A DNA stretch of 64,000 bases from Plantago ovata (GCA_028274465.1 CM051457.1:13877097-13941096); one strand, 5' to 3'; numbered from the stretch's first letter, positions 37,687 through 49,539 are shown. Numbers and translations are program-made. The notes: a model not told the origin generated them from the sequence alone.

Positions 37687-38766
37687 TCATATCATAATAA
37701 TCGGTGAAACCAAAGTCTCAACATAAGTTGTTGCCCCAATGAGATTATCAGAGCTAACCACCTCCGGATACCTAAACGAGCAATCCTTCATGTTAAAAAC
37801 CACAAATTTCGGCCAGCATAGCAACAGTACCTCTCCATTCTTCTCCACATACATAAGCTTTTTATAGCTATACCTAAGAAAATCATCAACACAAGGTACA
37901 CTAACAACCTTAGTCCAACTCGAGTCACAACTTTCCATCATCCATAAATCTACACGATTCAAATAGCTACAAACAACATAAAGGTATCCATCGCAAGCAT
38001 CCAACCTCGAATAAGAATCGTCTTCAATGTGAATCGGCATCTGTAATACATCAAACTCCTCTGTCCCCAAATCAAAAGAAACTATATGACCTACTGTTTC
38101 CGAATTAAAGCCCGGATTCGAAATCCAGAACAGCTTCCCGTTCACAAATATAGCTGGATCACTCATCAGCCAAAAACTATGGCAACTAGTGACCATTCTC
38201 CATTCTCTAGACTTGAAACTATAAACTTTGACCACATCAGATGAATCCTTATTACCATTAAATACCACTACTTTATAGTCATCACTGAATTTATCAAAAC
38301 CAAACCCATAAGCAACTTGATTACCAAAGCTTGAGTCCACACCAAAATCAGGCAGCTCTATGTATTTTCTTATACTTGGGTTCCACAAAACCAAATCTTT
38401 CTTATCTAAAACTAGACATAATAACCCATCACAGGAACCTACGACCCAAGTTAATTTTCTTGAACATAGGAACAGAGAATAAAGGTCAACTACATGAACG
38501 AAAGGTTCTCGGAACAAAGATGGACAATAACAGAACTTCATATTACCTCCTCTGAAGTTAAGCATGATCCTTTGGCGTGTGAGATCGGAGTGTTTTGTGG
38601 AATTTTTGAGGTGGTTTTTGGCAAATTTGTAACTGGATATAAAGTGATTCCATGATTTGGAGACACACCTGAACCTGAATAGAGATTTCACGGGGAGCTT
38701 TACAAGGATTTCTAAAATGACGTCGTCAGGGAGTAGAGGAGTTGAATCCGTTGAAGATGATGCCAT
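37687..38766 (-). CDS. F-box protein with FBA-type associated domain (CPR1/CPR30-like)
   Basis: A single exon of 359 residues. The F-box is at residues 11-50 (LLPDDVILEILVKLPVKSLF, RFRCVSKSWNHFISS). The F-box-associated interaction domain follows, with the recurring motifs VVGSCDGLLCL, LVLWNPSIRKY, YGFGFDKFSDDYKVV and VYSFKSREWR. This architecture is that of the large plant family including the immune regulator CPR1/CPR30. The substrate of this member cannot be read from sequence. The frame is intact. It is on the same strand as the DUF295 gene but not a close duplicate of it. Confidence 0.9.
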   Translation of the reverse strand: MASSSTDSTPLLPDDVILEILVKLPVKSLFRFRCVSKSWNHFISSYKFAKNHLKNSTKHSDLTRQRIMLNFRGGNMKFCYCPSLFREPFVHVVDLYSLFLCSRKLTWVVGSCDGLLCLVLDKKDLVLWNPSIRKYIELPDFGVDSSFGNQVAYGFGFDKFSDDYKVVVFNGNKDSSDVVKVYSFKSREWRMVTSCHSFWLMSDPAIFVNGKLFWISNPGFNSETVGHIVSFDLGTEEFDVLQMPIHIEDDSYSRLDACDGYLYVVCSYLNRVDLWMMESCDSSWTKVVSVPCVDDFLRYSYKKLMYVEKNGEVLLLCWPKFVVFNMKDCSFRYPEVVSSDNLIGATTYVETLVSPIIMI

Positions 38767-39200
38767 GGGAATTGGGTGAAGTTGCTTTGGTTGGAGAGAT
38801 AGATGATCATATGATAGCAGAGGAACCGTAGAAAAGTAAACTCCACTATGCTATGCTATGTGTGTGGAGCTAAATATCCTGGCAAAACTTTTTCAGTAAA
38901 AATGATTAAAAAATAATAAATTTAATTATTATATTTGCGTTCGTGATAATAATTTCAAATTAATACTCCCTGGAATTGTAAGTAAATATCGTTCTACTAT
39001 TTTTACATTTTGCAAAATGAATGTCGGTTTAGAAAAAGTATCATAATTACCTAATATATTAGGTATTTTACTATTAATAAGGCGGTCTAGGTGAAAAAAA
39101 TTAAACGATACTTATTTAAAATTGGATGGAATGCCAAATCATATTTAAATTAATAAAAAATTTATATTATGTTTATTATAACGCCCCACTAAAGAATGTG
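38767..39200. other. Promoter side of the FBA F-box gene
   Basis: AT-rich, with no gene. A CTCCCTGGAATTG-like terminus near 38967 may be a MITE relic. Confidence 0.35.
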
Positions 39201-39208
39201 GGTATTGT

Positions 39209-40001
39209 CATGGATTGAAATTTCGTTCCATTTAGTCCGAAACGGCCGAAATTTCTCGGTTTTCACCTTGGACGGTATGAACCGACCAAGGAGTGCCACT
39301 AGTCATATGTGCCGATGAAATATCGGTGTTTCTCGTGAGATTCGGCCGGAAAACACGATACAAGTAAGAAGATTTAGATTTTCCGTTTCGATAACCAAAG
39401 AAATTCCCGACCAAAATCTATGTAATTTGCATAAACCAAGTCATCAAATTTCCAATTTAAACCTATCCAAATTTAATTGACCCACTCTCGATTCGCTCAA
39501 TCCTGCATATTATAAAAAAACAATATGAATAAACTAGTAACCTGTACTGCAAGCTATGTCTCAATAAGGAAGAAACGATTTCTCAGCATAGCTGGTGTTT
39601 CTTCAGGGGATCAATGATATGAGCTCTGCTTCATTTTTTCTTGTTCAACTTGCTTCCCCTTTGTTTTATTGGGTAGAGAAGGAAATAAGTTTATGAGTTA
39701 AATTGCCTTACAAGAGTTATGATGATGTGAGGGAGGATTGTGAGTTTGTGATGGCTCTGGTAATCGTTCGTGATGACATGTTGTATTAGTTGATGCTTCC
39801 CGCAAATTGGGTATTTTTTTACTCATAAAAATCCATCAATTTTTGTCGGTAAATAAGATTTTTATGGTATTTTTAATGCATTTTTGTTTTTCATATTTTT
39901 ATGGCTTTTCGATACACTTTTGTAACTTTTCCAAACGTCTCGATACGTCTCAGTTTTTTAAGAATCCGAAATGCATTCCGAAACCTAGATTTTAAACCAT
40001 G
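39209..40001. mobile_element. hAT-like non-autonomous element
   Basis: The ends CATGGATTGAAAT and the reverse complement of ATTTTAAACCATG form imperfect inverted repeats. They are flanked by near-identical octamers GGTATTGT (39201-39208) and AGTATTGT (40002-40009). The subterminal regions share CCGAAA-type motifs in opposite orientation. No transposase sequence is seen in the 793 bp. Confidence 0.55.
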
Positions 40002-40009
40002 AGTATTGT

Positions 40010-40312
40010 AGTCGGTCGATCTTTTACCAGTACTACCTCTGTCCTGCCCTTTTTCATTTCCAGATGGCCTAGAACTATAGTATTCGATTCTTAATTTTTT
40101 TATAATTACATTTTCATCTAATTTTATTAATTTTCATATACTTTACTTTTCTTCTTATTATTATTTTAATTATTGACACAGGTTGAAACGGTGTAGTTTG
40201 GGGGTTTAAGGCTTAGAAATCCTGTGACAAATTTGGAATGCAGTAAGCAAAACCCCAGTCCTAATTTCTGTTTCCATCAATCTATCTTCTTCTATCCATC
40301 CAAGACACCCAA

Positions 40313-40346
<34 letters not shown>

Positions 40347-40390
40347 TTCTACTTGTCTTCTGTGCTTACAGGAGGAATTGAGCTTTCCAC
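40010..40390 (+). promoter_or_regulatory. Promoter and 5' UTR of the reductase gene
   Basis: Contains the likely leader, with a (TCA)n microsatellite of about ten units at 40315-40347. An ATG at 40238 would encode only Met-Gln before a stop, so it would be a minimal upstream ORF if it lies in the leader. Confidence 0.4.
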
Positions 40391-43300
40391 ATGTCTCAAA
40401 TGGCCTCTTCCATTATCAGACCTCCATCCACTTCCACCTGCATAACTCCTAACAACCTGCTAACTAATCCATCCCCGCGAATTACAAAATTCATTAGGAG
40501 GAGGATTTCATTTAATATCGTCACCACCACCCACAAACACAATCTTCCTTGTACACGAACAAAAACCACTTCTTTGGTCCCTATGGCCACCACTCCACTA
40601 ATGTCTCTCGACCTTACACGCCCCAAAACTACTGGAACTCCAATTATGGTACATTTCCATCTCTGTTTTCTCTTTTCCTTGCCCCATATAGATAGATATC
40701 GATAATGCCCGACCAAAAATTATTATTATTCAGGAATGGACTCAATATTTCAAGTGTTTTGTGTTTTGTGTATCACAATTGGATATAATAATAATGCTGC
40801 TACAAGTGTTTTGTGTTTTTTTTTTTTGTATGGATTTGGGGAAATTTTGTCGTTTGTTATTAATTTGCTGTACATATAGGTGAATGGTTGTACAGGGAAA
40901 ATGGGGAGGGCGGTGCTAGAAGCGGCCATTGCGGCTGGTCTCCGTCCTGTTCCAGTTGCATTGGGTAGTCCACAAGATGGTGGGAAGATCATAGATATTG
41001 ATGGAGTGCAGATTGAAGTGCAGGGCGATGCTTCCGAACGAGAACATGTTCTGTCTTCCATGTTTAAGGACTACCCAGGCCTTATTGTCGTCGATTACAC
41101 TGTGCCAGATGCTGTCAATGGTACATTTAGCCTTTCTCACTTTCATTTGGTTGTTTTGTTCCGAGTTCATTTACTTGCTGTTCTAATACTAAATGCTACA
41201 TGAGGAATAGCTTCTGCCTTCTGCCATGCTTATGCCTGTTGATGCTTAACATTTGGCGTTTGATCTGATGGATATGTCAATTCTATGGAACAAAAGCTGT
41301 GAGAATTAGCTGAAAATTCATATACTTTATAAATAATCTATCTTGAGGTACATATCACTATATCAGCATTTTCTTATTTAAGTGCTTTGTCTATACAAGT
41401 ATAAAACTATACAACCATTTGGGGAAAACTTTTATTATAGGCAAGCTAGGTCCTTACCAGTATTTCTTCGATTACAGATGCTTTTGATTTAGCAAGTCAA
41501 ATAACTATTCCTTAATCTGTAGGACGGGTTTGTTGCCGTTTGATTGTAATCGTTAGTTGAATTTAGTTTGTTATGCAATGTTCTGTTCGTAATTCGTTTA
41601 AAAGGAGAACTTCTCCTCCATCGTTGAACATGAAGAAGAAAAGAAATTGACTAAAACTCCTTATAGAAACTGTGTTCTTCCTATCTCTTTTCACGGAGAG
41701 TCCATAAATGTCGATAAGAAGAATTCATCTTTCGGTGTCATAATTCATAAGAACTTCTATGTGGTTTCATTAACTCGTGCAGAACCTGGGTTTTGGTATC
41801 TCTGATTTCATATGTCTGGAATCGGGACATTTCCCATCATATCCAGACTTTCTGCTAGTTTAAGAGACCAAATTTTCTTCGTCACTATATGTTGTCTCTC
41901 GACTTCAAAACTTGTAGCACATGCTAATTTCTAGTTTTTAAGTATCTCATGCATGGAAGCATGCTTATTGTCTGATATTTATCTTTTAACATAATCCCTG
42001 CACTCTGTAATTATTTTGTGTATTATACAGACAATGCTGCTCTCTATGCTAAAGTTGGAGTACCTTTTGTAATGGGAACCACTGGCGGAGACAGGGAGCT
42101 GCTGTATAAGACTGTGGCAGACTCCAATATTTATGCACTAATCTCTCCGCAAATGGGTAAACAGGTGATAAGAAAATATTTATTTACCATTTGGTTTGTT
42201 GTGTAGTAAATGAATTATGTTCTTCGCATATGTAATTGCTTAATATTTATAGGTGGTAGCATTCCTTGCAGCCATGGAAATTATGGCAGAACAATTTCCT
42301 GGCGCCTTTTCTGGGTATGATCTCGATGTAAGTTCTACACTGTAACTCATATACATATGGTCGTAACGTGCTCAAGTAGCCCTTTCTTGAACTGCTCTTA
42401 ACCTTTTTGTAATCACAGAGATTGTTCTTTAGTTCAAGCATTATACACTCACACTATTTCCCTCACTTGTTCTTGTATAAGGTCATGGAGTCACATCAGG
42501 CTAGCAAAAAGGACCTATCTGGAACTGCCAAGGCTGTTATCTCATGTTTCGAGAAGCTGGGTGTCACCTGTGATTTAGGGCAGGTCTGTTTTTAAATGAA
42601 AATTATTTGCTTTATAAGCTTGCATAATGATTAGCTGTCTGGATAGTATAACAGCATGAGCAAAGTGTTAGCTCTATTTGAAAGTACAGGGAGTAATTGA
42701 TAAATCCATCCGTACCTAATATAAATGTGAGAAAACGGGCTTGAAGGGTCCCAAGAAGATTATGTCTGCCATTTCAGGCTTTCAGCTTGAGGAACTGCTT
42801 TTATGTGTTGCTTTTAGAGAGATTCAGTATTTTGAATTGGAAATTCTGAGATAAATTTACTAAATCTGTATACATTTTAGCTATCGCTAGGAAAAAAAAG
42901 AAAAAAAGAAAAAAAAAAGAAGGAAGATAGTCTGTGTGTTGCCTGGCACTGTTAGTTGAGTGCTGTAGCACTCTTGGTATCGAATACTGTCACTAAGCAA
43001 AGCACTTCTGTATCCATATAACCTCACTACATATTTTTTCTGGTTGCTGTTGAAAACAATAGGATGCATGCTGGTGGGATTCTAAGTATTTTAGTCTTTA
43101 AGTTTTGCAATTGGTTGTATTTATACACCTGACCTCATGTTAAATAATGCTAAATGAGTGATCTGAACTCTTAACATATACTAAATCAATTTTGATTCTT
43201 CTATATGACTTTAATTTTTATGTCAGACCATTTGATGTGTGTATTGACCTCATGCTTAGAGGTTTTTATGTCGCGTTGCCCTGCATGTCTGCTTTTCTCA

Positions 43301-43882
43301 CTTGTGACTGTGTAAATGAATTCGATCAGGTGAAGCAAATACGAGACCCAAGATTACAAGTTGAGATGGTAGGAGTCCCACAAGAGCATTTAAATGGTCA
43401 TGCATTCCACTTGTACAATCTAACATCACCTGATGAAACGTAAGATATCTGTCCGTCTTTGAATTTTATTATTCTTTATGTTCCTATTTCAAGCATCAGA
43501 CTCATTGGTTCTTTTTGTCTATGCATGTATTGCAATGAAAAGTGTCTCATTTGAGTTTCAACACAACGTTTGCGGTAGATCAATCTATGCGGAGGGTACT
43601 GTCGATGCAGTACTTTTCCTAGCTAAGAAGGTAATTGTTATTCCCTAATGCACTACATTTGTAAGCTATTATTGTTCATGCTGTAATGCTACTAGTTCGT
43701 CACTTGAGATTTGAGTTTGAGTTCTTACGTCTCTACAGTTCTTTGTTAACGATCTCAATCCTGTTTTCACAAATTATCCATTCATCCTCCCAACTGTTTT
43801 CTCTAAAATGCAGGTTCAGGAAAATGCAGACAAGAAAATATACGACATGATTGATGTTCTCCGGGAGGGTAATATGAGATGA
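40391..43882 (+). CDS. DAPB: 4-hydroxy-tetrahydrodipicolinate reductase, plastid
   Basis: Exons 40391-40648, 40880-41120, 42031-42164, 42253-42327, 42482-42583, 43330-43439, 43579-43630 and 43814-43882 join in phase to 346 residues. The enzyme makes tetrahydrodipicolinate with NAD(P)H in the plastid lysine pathway. Exon 1 is a Ser/Thr/Arg-rich transit peptide of about 75 residues. Exon 2 opens with the nucleotide-binding loop VNGCTGKMGRAV. The substrate/catalytic block reads MESHQASKKDLSGTAKAV, matching the plant version of bacterial HHRHKVDAPSGTA. VMGTTGGDRE and the C-terminal YAEGTVDAVLFL also fit. Two in-frame ATGs (40391, 40400) compete for the start; both leave a transit peptide. Confidence 0.93.
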
Positions 43883-44195
43883 CTTCGCTGTTCCATGTAT
43901 CGTAAACCTGGATCTTACAATATTCTGAGAGGTACGAAGCAAGTTTTGGCTTATGCTAGTAGTAGTAGGATAGAATCTGCTAGTTCTGTCTGCAAGTTAT
44001 GGGCTATCCATGTATCATAGAATCTGCTAGTACAATCAGTTGATTCGGCATAAAGATTTCCGTTTTCCAGTAAAAACATTTCTACTATATTAGGAAGTGA
44101 AAATTAATAGCTGAATCTGTATCAATCACTCCAGAACGAATAATTGAATACAGATTCACTTAAACATCTACAAAGATGAAGTACAATTAGAAATC
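43883..44195. other. Convergent 3' spacer
   Basis: 313 bp between the stop codons of the reductase (+) and the exonuclease-like gene (-). It must hold both 3' UTRs, so the transcripts may overlap. Confidence 0.5.
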
Positions 44196-44801
44196 TCAAT
44201 GCTCTGTAAGCATCCTGTGAGCAATGCAGTAAGATGCGTATGCATCACAGCAAGCATGCTCAACCAGTTCGTCATCAAGAACACTGGACTCCCAGTCGCC
44301 CTTATAACTATTGCCCTTTCTCATCGACAGCCCTGCAATACCATAAGCAAGAGATTTCAGAGAAGGCCTTCCTCTATAACTCATGGGGAACCAATTCTTT
44401 GCCATCAAATGCAGGTCAACTTTTTTCCCACCCAAGTCAAGCCCATACTCGTTCAAAAGCTTCTTTGAAATTTCCTCTATTTCAACTCCAGCAAATACAA
44501 AGCTAGAGTCGCATAGGAGTTCCTTTAGTGACTGCGTTACACACCCAATGTACGACAGTTGAAGAACGAGACAGTTTGTGCCGACACATAGTTGCAGAAG
44601 AGCAGCCCGCTTAAACGACTTGATGGGATGATTCACAAACTTACAGTTCACTCCGACTATTTTGCATTTTTCTCCGTTTTGCTCCGACAGTTTCTTGATG
44701 TTCTTGATCCAATCTTCGGCTATCCTGGCGTCTTTTGTAACGATTGTTTCTACTGTTTTGTCACAGTAGTCAACTAAATGGTGAGTCGAAGTTGGAGGCA
44801 T
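44196..44801 (-). CDS. WRN/RNase D-type 3'-5' exonuclease-fold protein, catalytic residues degraded
   Basis: A single exon of 201 residues, the usual length of the small plant Werner-like exonuclease family. Family landmarks are AALLQLCVGTNCLVLQL, FVFAGVEIEEISKKL, LKSLAYGIAG and the C-terminal ACCDAYASYCI. Active members carry DEDDy residues: Exo I as VGLDxEW, Exo II as an Asp after G-x-G-I, Exo III as Y-x-x-x-D. Here Exo I is VGVNCKF (N52 and K54 replace Asp and Glu), the Exo II Asp position near residue 111 is Ile, and the Exo III Tyr is His182. Only D186 remains. The frame is otherwise intact. It is therefore probably a non-catalytic relative. Confidence 0.8.
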   Translation of the reverse strand: MPPTSTHHLVDYCDKTVETIVTKDARIAEDWIKNIKKLSEQNGEKCKIVGVNCKFVNHPIKSFKRAALLQLCVGTNCLVLQLSYIGCVTQSLKELLCDSSFVFAGVEIEEISKKLLNEYGLDLGGKKVDLHLMAKNWFPMSYRGRPSLKSLAYGIAGLSMRKGNSYKGDWESSVLDDELVEHACCDAYASYCIAHRMLTEH

Positions 44802-45164
44802 GTTTGGTACTTCAGTACATTATAGTGTTTCATTCGATTGTTGTTTGACTAATTGGTTAAATAGGCCATGGTGATCAGTTCATATTCCAGACTCCAGAGG
44901 AAGAGGAAAAGTGGGTCCTTTTCATTTTTAACTTAATTATAAAGGCCTTGCGTTTGGTATTCGTTAAATGAACCTATAGCCCGTCATGAATGTGTTTCCT
45001 CTTCTCCTCGATTTGCATGCAAGGGACTAGTGACTTTCTTGATTGAATTTTTCTGTATATAAGTAAGTTCATGTACAATATGTTTTAAACTCAAATAATT
45101 CACGTTTTGGTCAACTGAAATTTAACTAATTAATTGGATCGACTCGGTGACTTCATACATACTA
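44802..45164. other. Upstream region of the exonuclease-like gene
   Basis: No other gene seen. It ends at the Stowaway-like element. Confidence 0.4.
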
Positions 45165-45420
45165 CAAACTCCGTCCCAAAACAGTTGCACCGTTTTGACA
45201 TTTTACGGTCAACATAAGTGAAGTTTGACTACAAATTACTCTTAAACTATAATGGTAAAATATTTAACAAAATTACATATTAATAATTTAGGATGGAAAC
45301 TTTCATAATATAATTTTGATAAATATTTTACTATTATAGTTTAAGAGTAATTTGTAGTCAAACTTCAATTCTGTTGACCGCAAAAAGTCAAAACGGTGCA
45401 ACTGTTTTGGGAAGAGGGAG
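45165..45420. mobile_element. Stowaway-like MITE
   Basis: TA borders are at 45163-45164 and 45421-45422. Arms of about 95 bp are inverted copies: CCCAAAACAGTTGCACCGTT on the left and AACGGTGCAACTGTTTTGGG on the right, continuing through AGTTTGACTACAAATTACTC. The 256-bp length and TA target fit Tc1/mariner-derived MITEs. The long conserved arms suggest a fairly young copy. Confidence 0.8.
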
Positions 45421-45944
45421 TATATGTGTTGTAAATTAAGATTAAAAGGAAGGAAATTTTCAAATTTAGTCCTGTAGTGTGTAGTTTATATAAATATATG
45501 ATACTATAATGTGTTAAAAGTTTCAGATTTGTTCGTCTGCATCATTATGTGCTTGTCTTTGAAAACAACTCGTTAAATGCGGAATTAATTTAACTTTTAA
45601 ATAAATAAAGTGTACAATAAATTTTACAATGTTAGAATGCCCTTAATAATGTACGCTTTTTATTTAAATTTATACTTGTCTAGTGATATTTGGATTGAAG
45701 GTATAATCTATTTAAATATGTATTTTGAATAGAATATTTGTTATGTCTTAAAAGTTGCTTGAGATTGTAAAACCTTATTCTAATATTTATTCAATTTGAA
45801 AAGATTAAATTGATCCCTAAATTTTAAAATTTTCTTTGGAATGAACCTATGTGGAGTACTACATCTAAAGTTTTTGACACATTACATTACAATTTTCAAT
45901 AACGGTCACATTAAAGGATTATATTTGTTCGATTATAGAGTATA
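45421..45944. other. Intergenic
   Basis: AT-rich, with no gene or element end recognised. Confidence 0.4.
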
Positions 45945-45985
45945 CTAGAATGTGCGTGTCACGCTATGTGTGACAAGTGATATTT
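45945..45985 (-). mobile_element. Helitron-type 3' terminus
   Basis: On the minus strand a hairpin (GTCACGCTATGTGTGAC on +) lies about ten bases before a terminal CTAG, bordered by T. The sequence differs from the termini at 2508, 2969 and 57458, so it is a related but distinct family. The element extends to the right; its 5' limit was not found. Confidence 0.5.
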
Positions 45986-47982
45986 CTAATCCCGTAATTT
46001 CTTAACATTAACATTTGTATTTTGTTGAAAAAATATTTAAAATGTTATGGAGTACATTTCATTTAATGGCTTAGAATATCTTTAGCACACCATATTTCAT
46101 AGTTCAGTGAACTCTTTAAAGGCTAGTAAGTAGTAACATATAGGAGACATGGAAGAATATTGATACGGGTTTTAAAACAACCTTGATTCACATATTTTAG
46201 ACTTCTTGTACGATAACATATTTCGGAGCAATCAAACTTGGCTCAAATCTACTCATTAACATCCTAGTTACTTTTTATTTTTTCAAAAATTTTAAAACGG
46301 CAAAATAATTATATTCAAGCATAACAATATTCATAATATATGTACCAAATTTTTTTTTTCATAATATACAAAAGGGAGAGTGTACAAGTATTAAACCTCC
46401 ACCCGCTCAACACCAGAACTACAAAATGATCCAAAATATCGCATTCAATTAGACCGAAATATGAGTTTATGGTCGGAGTTTTTTTTCTTGATCAGTCCTT
46501 CGTCTAAGTGTGTCTCAATCCCAAGAAGAGTCGAGAGTTCAAATTTCTGACTCAGCAAATAAACACGATGATGGTCCCTCTCGGACTCCGTCCCACTCAC
46601 ACCCAATTGAATGAAGCATGGAAGAAGAAATGTGCATGGGTTTAAACCATCTAAACTGTTGTATCCATCTAAACAGTCAGCTCAAGTTATACAGAATTAA
46701 TTCACATACCAGTCCACTAACATCACCAACCAGCCTAGTTTTCAACCATCCAAAACAACTAGTTAGAATCAGAATATATATGCATCCATGCAATTCAAAA
46801 ACAAGCCTCCCCTGTACCACAGTTGTTATGTTAGCTGCAAATTGGCCGTATATAATACTTTCCAGACCACGACTATCCCTTCACGTTATATCATCTCCAT
46901 ACCTCAGCCCATAGAGCACAATCCAAAATAGACTTGACATCTGTAAAGGCATTTTGGAAACAAATTCAAAATCCCAAAAACTACACCATCTCAAAATTGC
47001 AAATACGCTGAAACCAAGTTGCCAAATAACAATTTCTCACCTTCACTAAGGTGTTAAATCTTGCTAACACCATTAGTCACAACTCACAATTTACAAATCC
47101 CAATTTTCCATTTAACTTGCCAGGCTAATCTACTTCTAACACCTGAACTACTACAACACTTACACCGCCTAACACTATAAAGCCTATCGAATAAACTACA
47201 TGACATTGTCATGTACGGCACTTATTTATATGAATCTGGTAGCCAAGAGACATAAGTGAGTTAGAACTTAGAAATATAGTAGGTTTGGAAATTACAAATG
47301 GAAAACAAAAAAAGTAGAGAACACAGAGTCTACATGAGTTCTAAGTGGAGTCAAGATCTAAACCATCACAAACTCAAATAAACATATATGAAGTAGATAA
47401 TAAATCAACAGGGTCCCCATACAAGCTCACCAACAAGTAAACATGCTACATATTTTACTTGCCAGGTTGATAGAGCTACACAACACTTTAATGAAACACT
47501 TAGAACTGGATATTCAATTTCCGTGATGAAACAATTGGTTTTATAGCAGATTGGGTATAGCATCAGTACCAAAAAGCTGTTATGTCCATTCTGCCTTCAA
47601 CTTAATCCATTTTCTCACAACAAAATAGGTGGAGAGACCAAAACAAGAAAGCAGATTTGGGAGAAACAAATATTGGCATGTTTCCAAGTTCAAGGATGGT
47701 TTTTAAAACGTGTAAATCTAGCTAAAACATTTATTATTTCAATCCTATAACCACTTCGTTTACATCCCGAAACAAGAGTGCAGATAGTAAAATGTCCAGG
47801 CATGAACTGTTCACAAGAATCTTGAATTTGAATCGTACACGAAATGAAAATTAGTTTATCACGAAATGAATCGTACAACTAAAAATTGCAAGAAACAACA
47901 AGAAGCCTTTAGTGTTACAATTTTTTTTTTTATCATGTAATAAGTAACAATAAAAAAATTGCAAGAAAGTTGGTAGTAGTAC
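45986..47982. other. Intergenic, possibly Helitron body and unassigned
   Basis: No exon chain or known protein. A 98-codon ORF at 46618-46914 shows no family features. Confidence 0.35.
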
Positions 47983-48191
47983 CTTGCTATGGCGTCGTTC
48001 AGCACCAACAACAAAAGGGAGACAGTGAGCACGGCGATAGCTATCAGACTGGTTTTGAACAGGAGAGATATTCTGGAGGTCCGCCAAAACCGGTGATGTT
48101 GCAGTTGGATTCCGATTGATTTAGCACAGTCGCTGGATTCTGGCGGTGCCCCTCGAAGTCGGGTTGCCGAAGGACATCGGAGAGACTTGAT
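47983..48191 (-). other. Possible exon of a small membrane protein, uncertain
   Basis: One minus-strand frame opens after an AG at 48192-48193 and runs to a good donor (GCAAG|GTACTA) at 47983/47982. It encodes HRFWRTSRISLLFKTSL, then a clear hydrophobic helix (LIAIAVLTVSLLLLVL) and NDAIAR. No in-frame ATG or downstream exon could be placed. A CT-rich leader-like region extends to about 48410. It may equally be part of a non-coding transcript. Confidence 0.25.
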
Positions 48192-48475
48192 CTACCCAAA
48201 TTTGGAATTTCTTTTCTAATTAGGAATTTTGATAATTGGATACAGGGAGATAACTGATTGTAACTTGCAAGAACAAGTCTGTATCGATCCGAATTCAGAA
48301 GATCGAAAGGAAGGTGAAATTGTGAAGAGAAGTCGGAAGAAACAAGGAATGACATCGACTCAAACACGGTGGGAGTCACGCGCAACCCTTAGCGAAAAAC
48401 ACGGCAAAGTGTTTCACTCCTACACTCGCACACACACTGCTATTCATATATTACTATACTATATAATATATTATG

Positions 48476-49295
48476 GGGTCAATTGCATATGGTACCCTGT
48501 TATTGTTTTTAATTACATCGACCCCTCTTAGTCTGAAGTTTTTTCATCCACTACCCTGACTAGATGAAATTAATTACATTTGAATCCACGAACTTGACTT
48601 TTCGCAAACTTATTCATTTAAATTACTTTTTTATCCTTGGTCAATTATCAGATTTTTAAGTTGAACAAACAATTTGAGATTTTGTTTATTGCACTTTTAA
48701 TCCAAATATTTTCATTTTTACAAACTTAACACTATTTATTTAAAAACAAACCCACATAATTTTACAATATTTCAAATGGTCTAAAAATTTATTTAAAAAC
48801 AAACCCTATAAAAAATTATATTTCAACAAAGTTCTAAATTTAAAAAAAGAAAAAAAAAAGCAACAGATTAAAAAAAAAAGACTAGTATTTACAGCTCCGG
48901 AAAGCTCCGATCTGGAGCTGTTTAACAGCTCCAGTTGGAGCTGTTAAACAGCTCCAGATCAGAGCTTTTACAGCTTCGATTTTGGGGCTGTATACAACCC
49001 CAAAATCGGAGTTACATCTCCGACGCCGGTACCGGAATTATTCCGGTACCGAAATTGATGAAGAAGAAGATGGGAAAAAGAAAAAATAAAAATAAAAATA
49101 AAAGGAGTTAAGGGTATTAAAAACCTAACTTTTCATTTTTGGAGCTAAGGCCGCATTTGGATGAACTGGAATGAACAGTGTCGTTTTTTTGGGTCAACAC
49201 AAAAAGGGGTAAATGGACCTATATGTAATTCTGGCACTAAGGGGGTTGTATATGCAAAGAGGTGTCCCAGTAGGGGTACCACATGATATTTACCC
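48476..49295. mobile_element. Mutator-like (MULE-type) MITE with internal hairpins
   Basis: Identical 9-bp duplications TATATTATG flank it (48467-48475 and 49296-49304). The ends are imperfect inverted repeats, GGGTCAATTGCATATGGTAC on the left against GGGTAAATATCATGTGGTAC (reverse complement of the right end), 17 of the first 22 bases alike. A 9-bp duplication indicates a Mutator-type transposase. The 820-bp body has no ORF of note but holds three consecutive hairpins. Confidence 0.75.
48896..49050. repeat. Three consecutive palindromes
   Basis: First (48901-48966): CTGGAGCTGTTTAACAGCTC mirrored by GAGCTGTTAAACAGCTCCAG, arms of about 30 bp. Second (about 48976-49010): CGATTTTGGGG and CCCCAAAATCG. 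Third (about 49026-49050): CGGTACCGGAAT and ATTCCGGTACCG. All are near-perfect and lie head to tail inside the Mutator-like element. Confidence 0.75.
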
Positions 49296-49539
49296 TATAT
49301 TATGAGACCAGATGTGAGATTTTTCCATTTAGGAGGACTTCAAATCTCAATTATTTTTGGAAGTTTGAGATAAATATTGAAGGAAGATCTTTTTTCCTTT
49401 GTTATTGTTATGTGTTATAGGTAGAAGTATGAAAGACAAATAAGTCTTGCGTAGTTCACTCAAACACAATACAAAAGGCTCAAAATCACTACACGGTACA
49501 CATATTGAATTTTCCACGCAGCAAATAATAATAATTACC

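Noticed and set aside
40224-40445. ORF with an isoleucine run upstream of the reductase
   Set aside because: Translation of the (TCA)n leader microsatellite in an unused frame.
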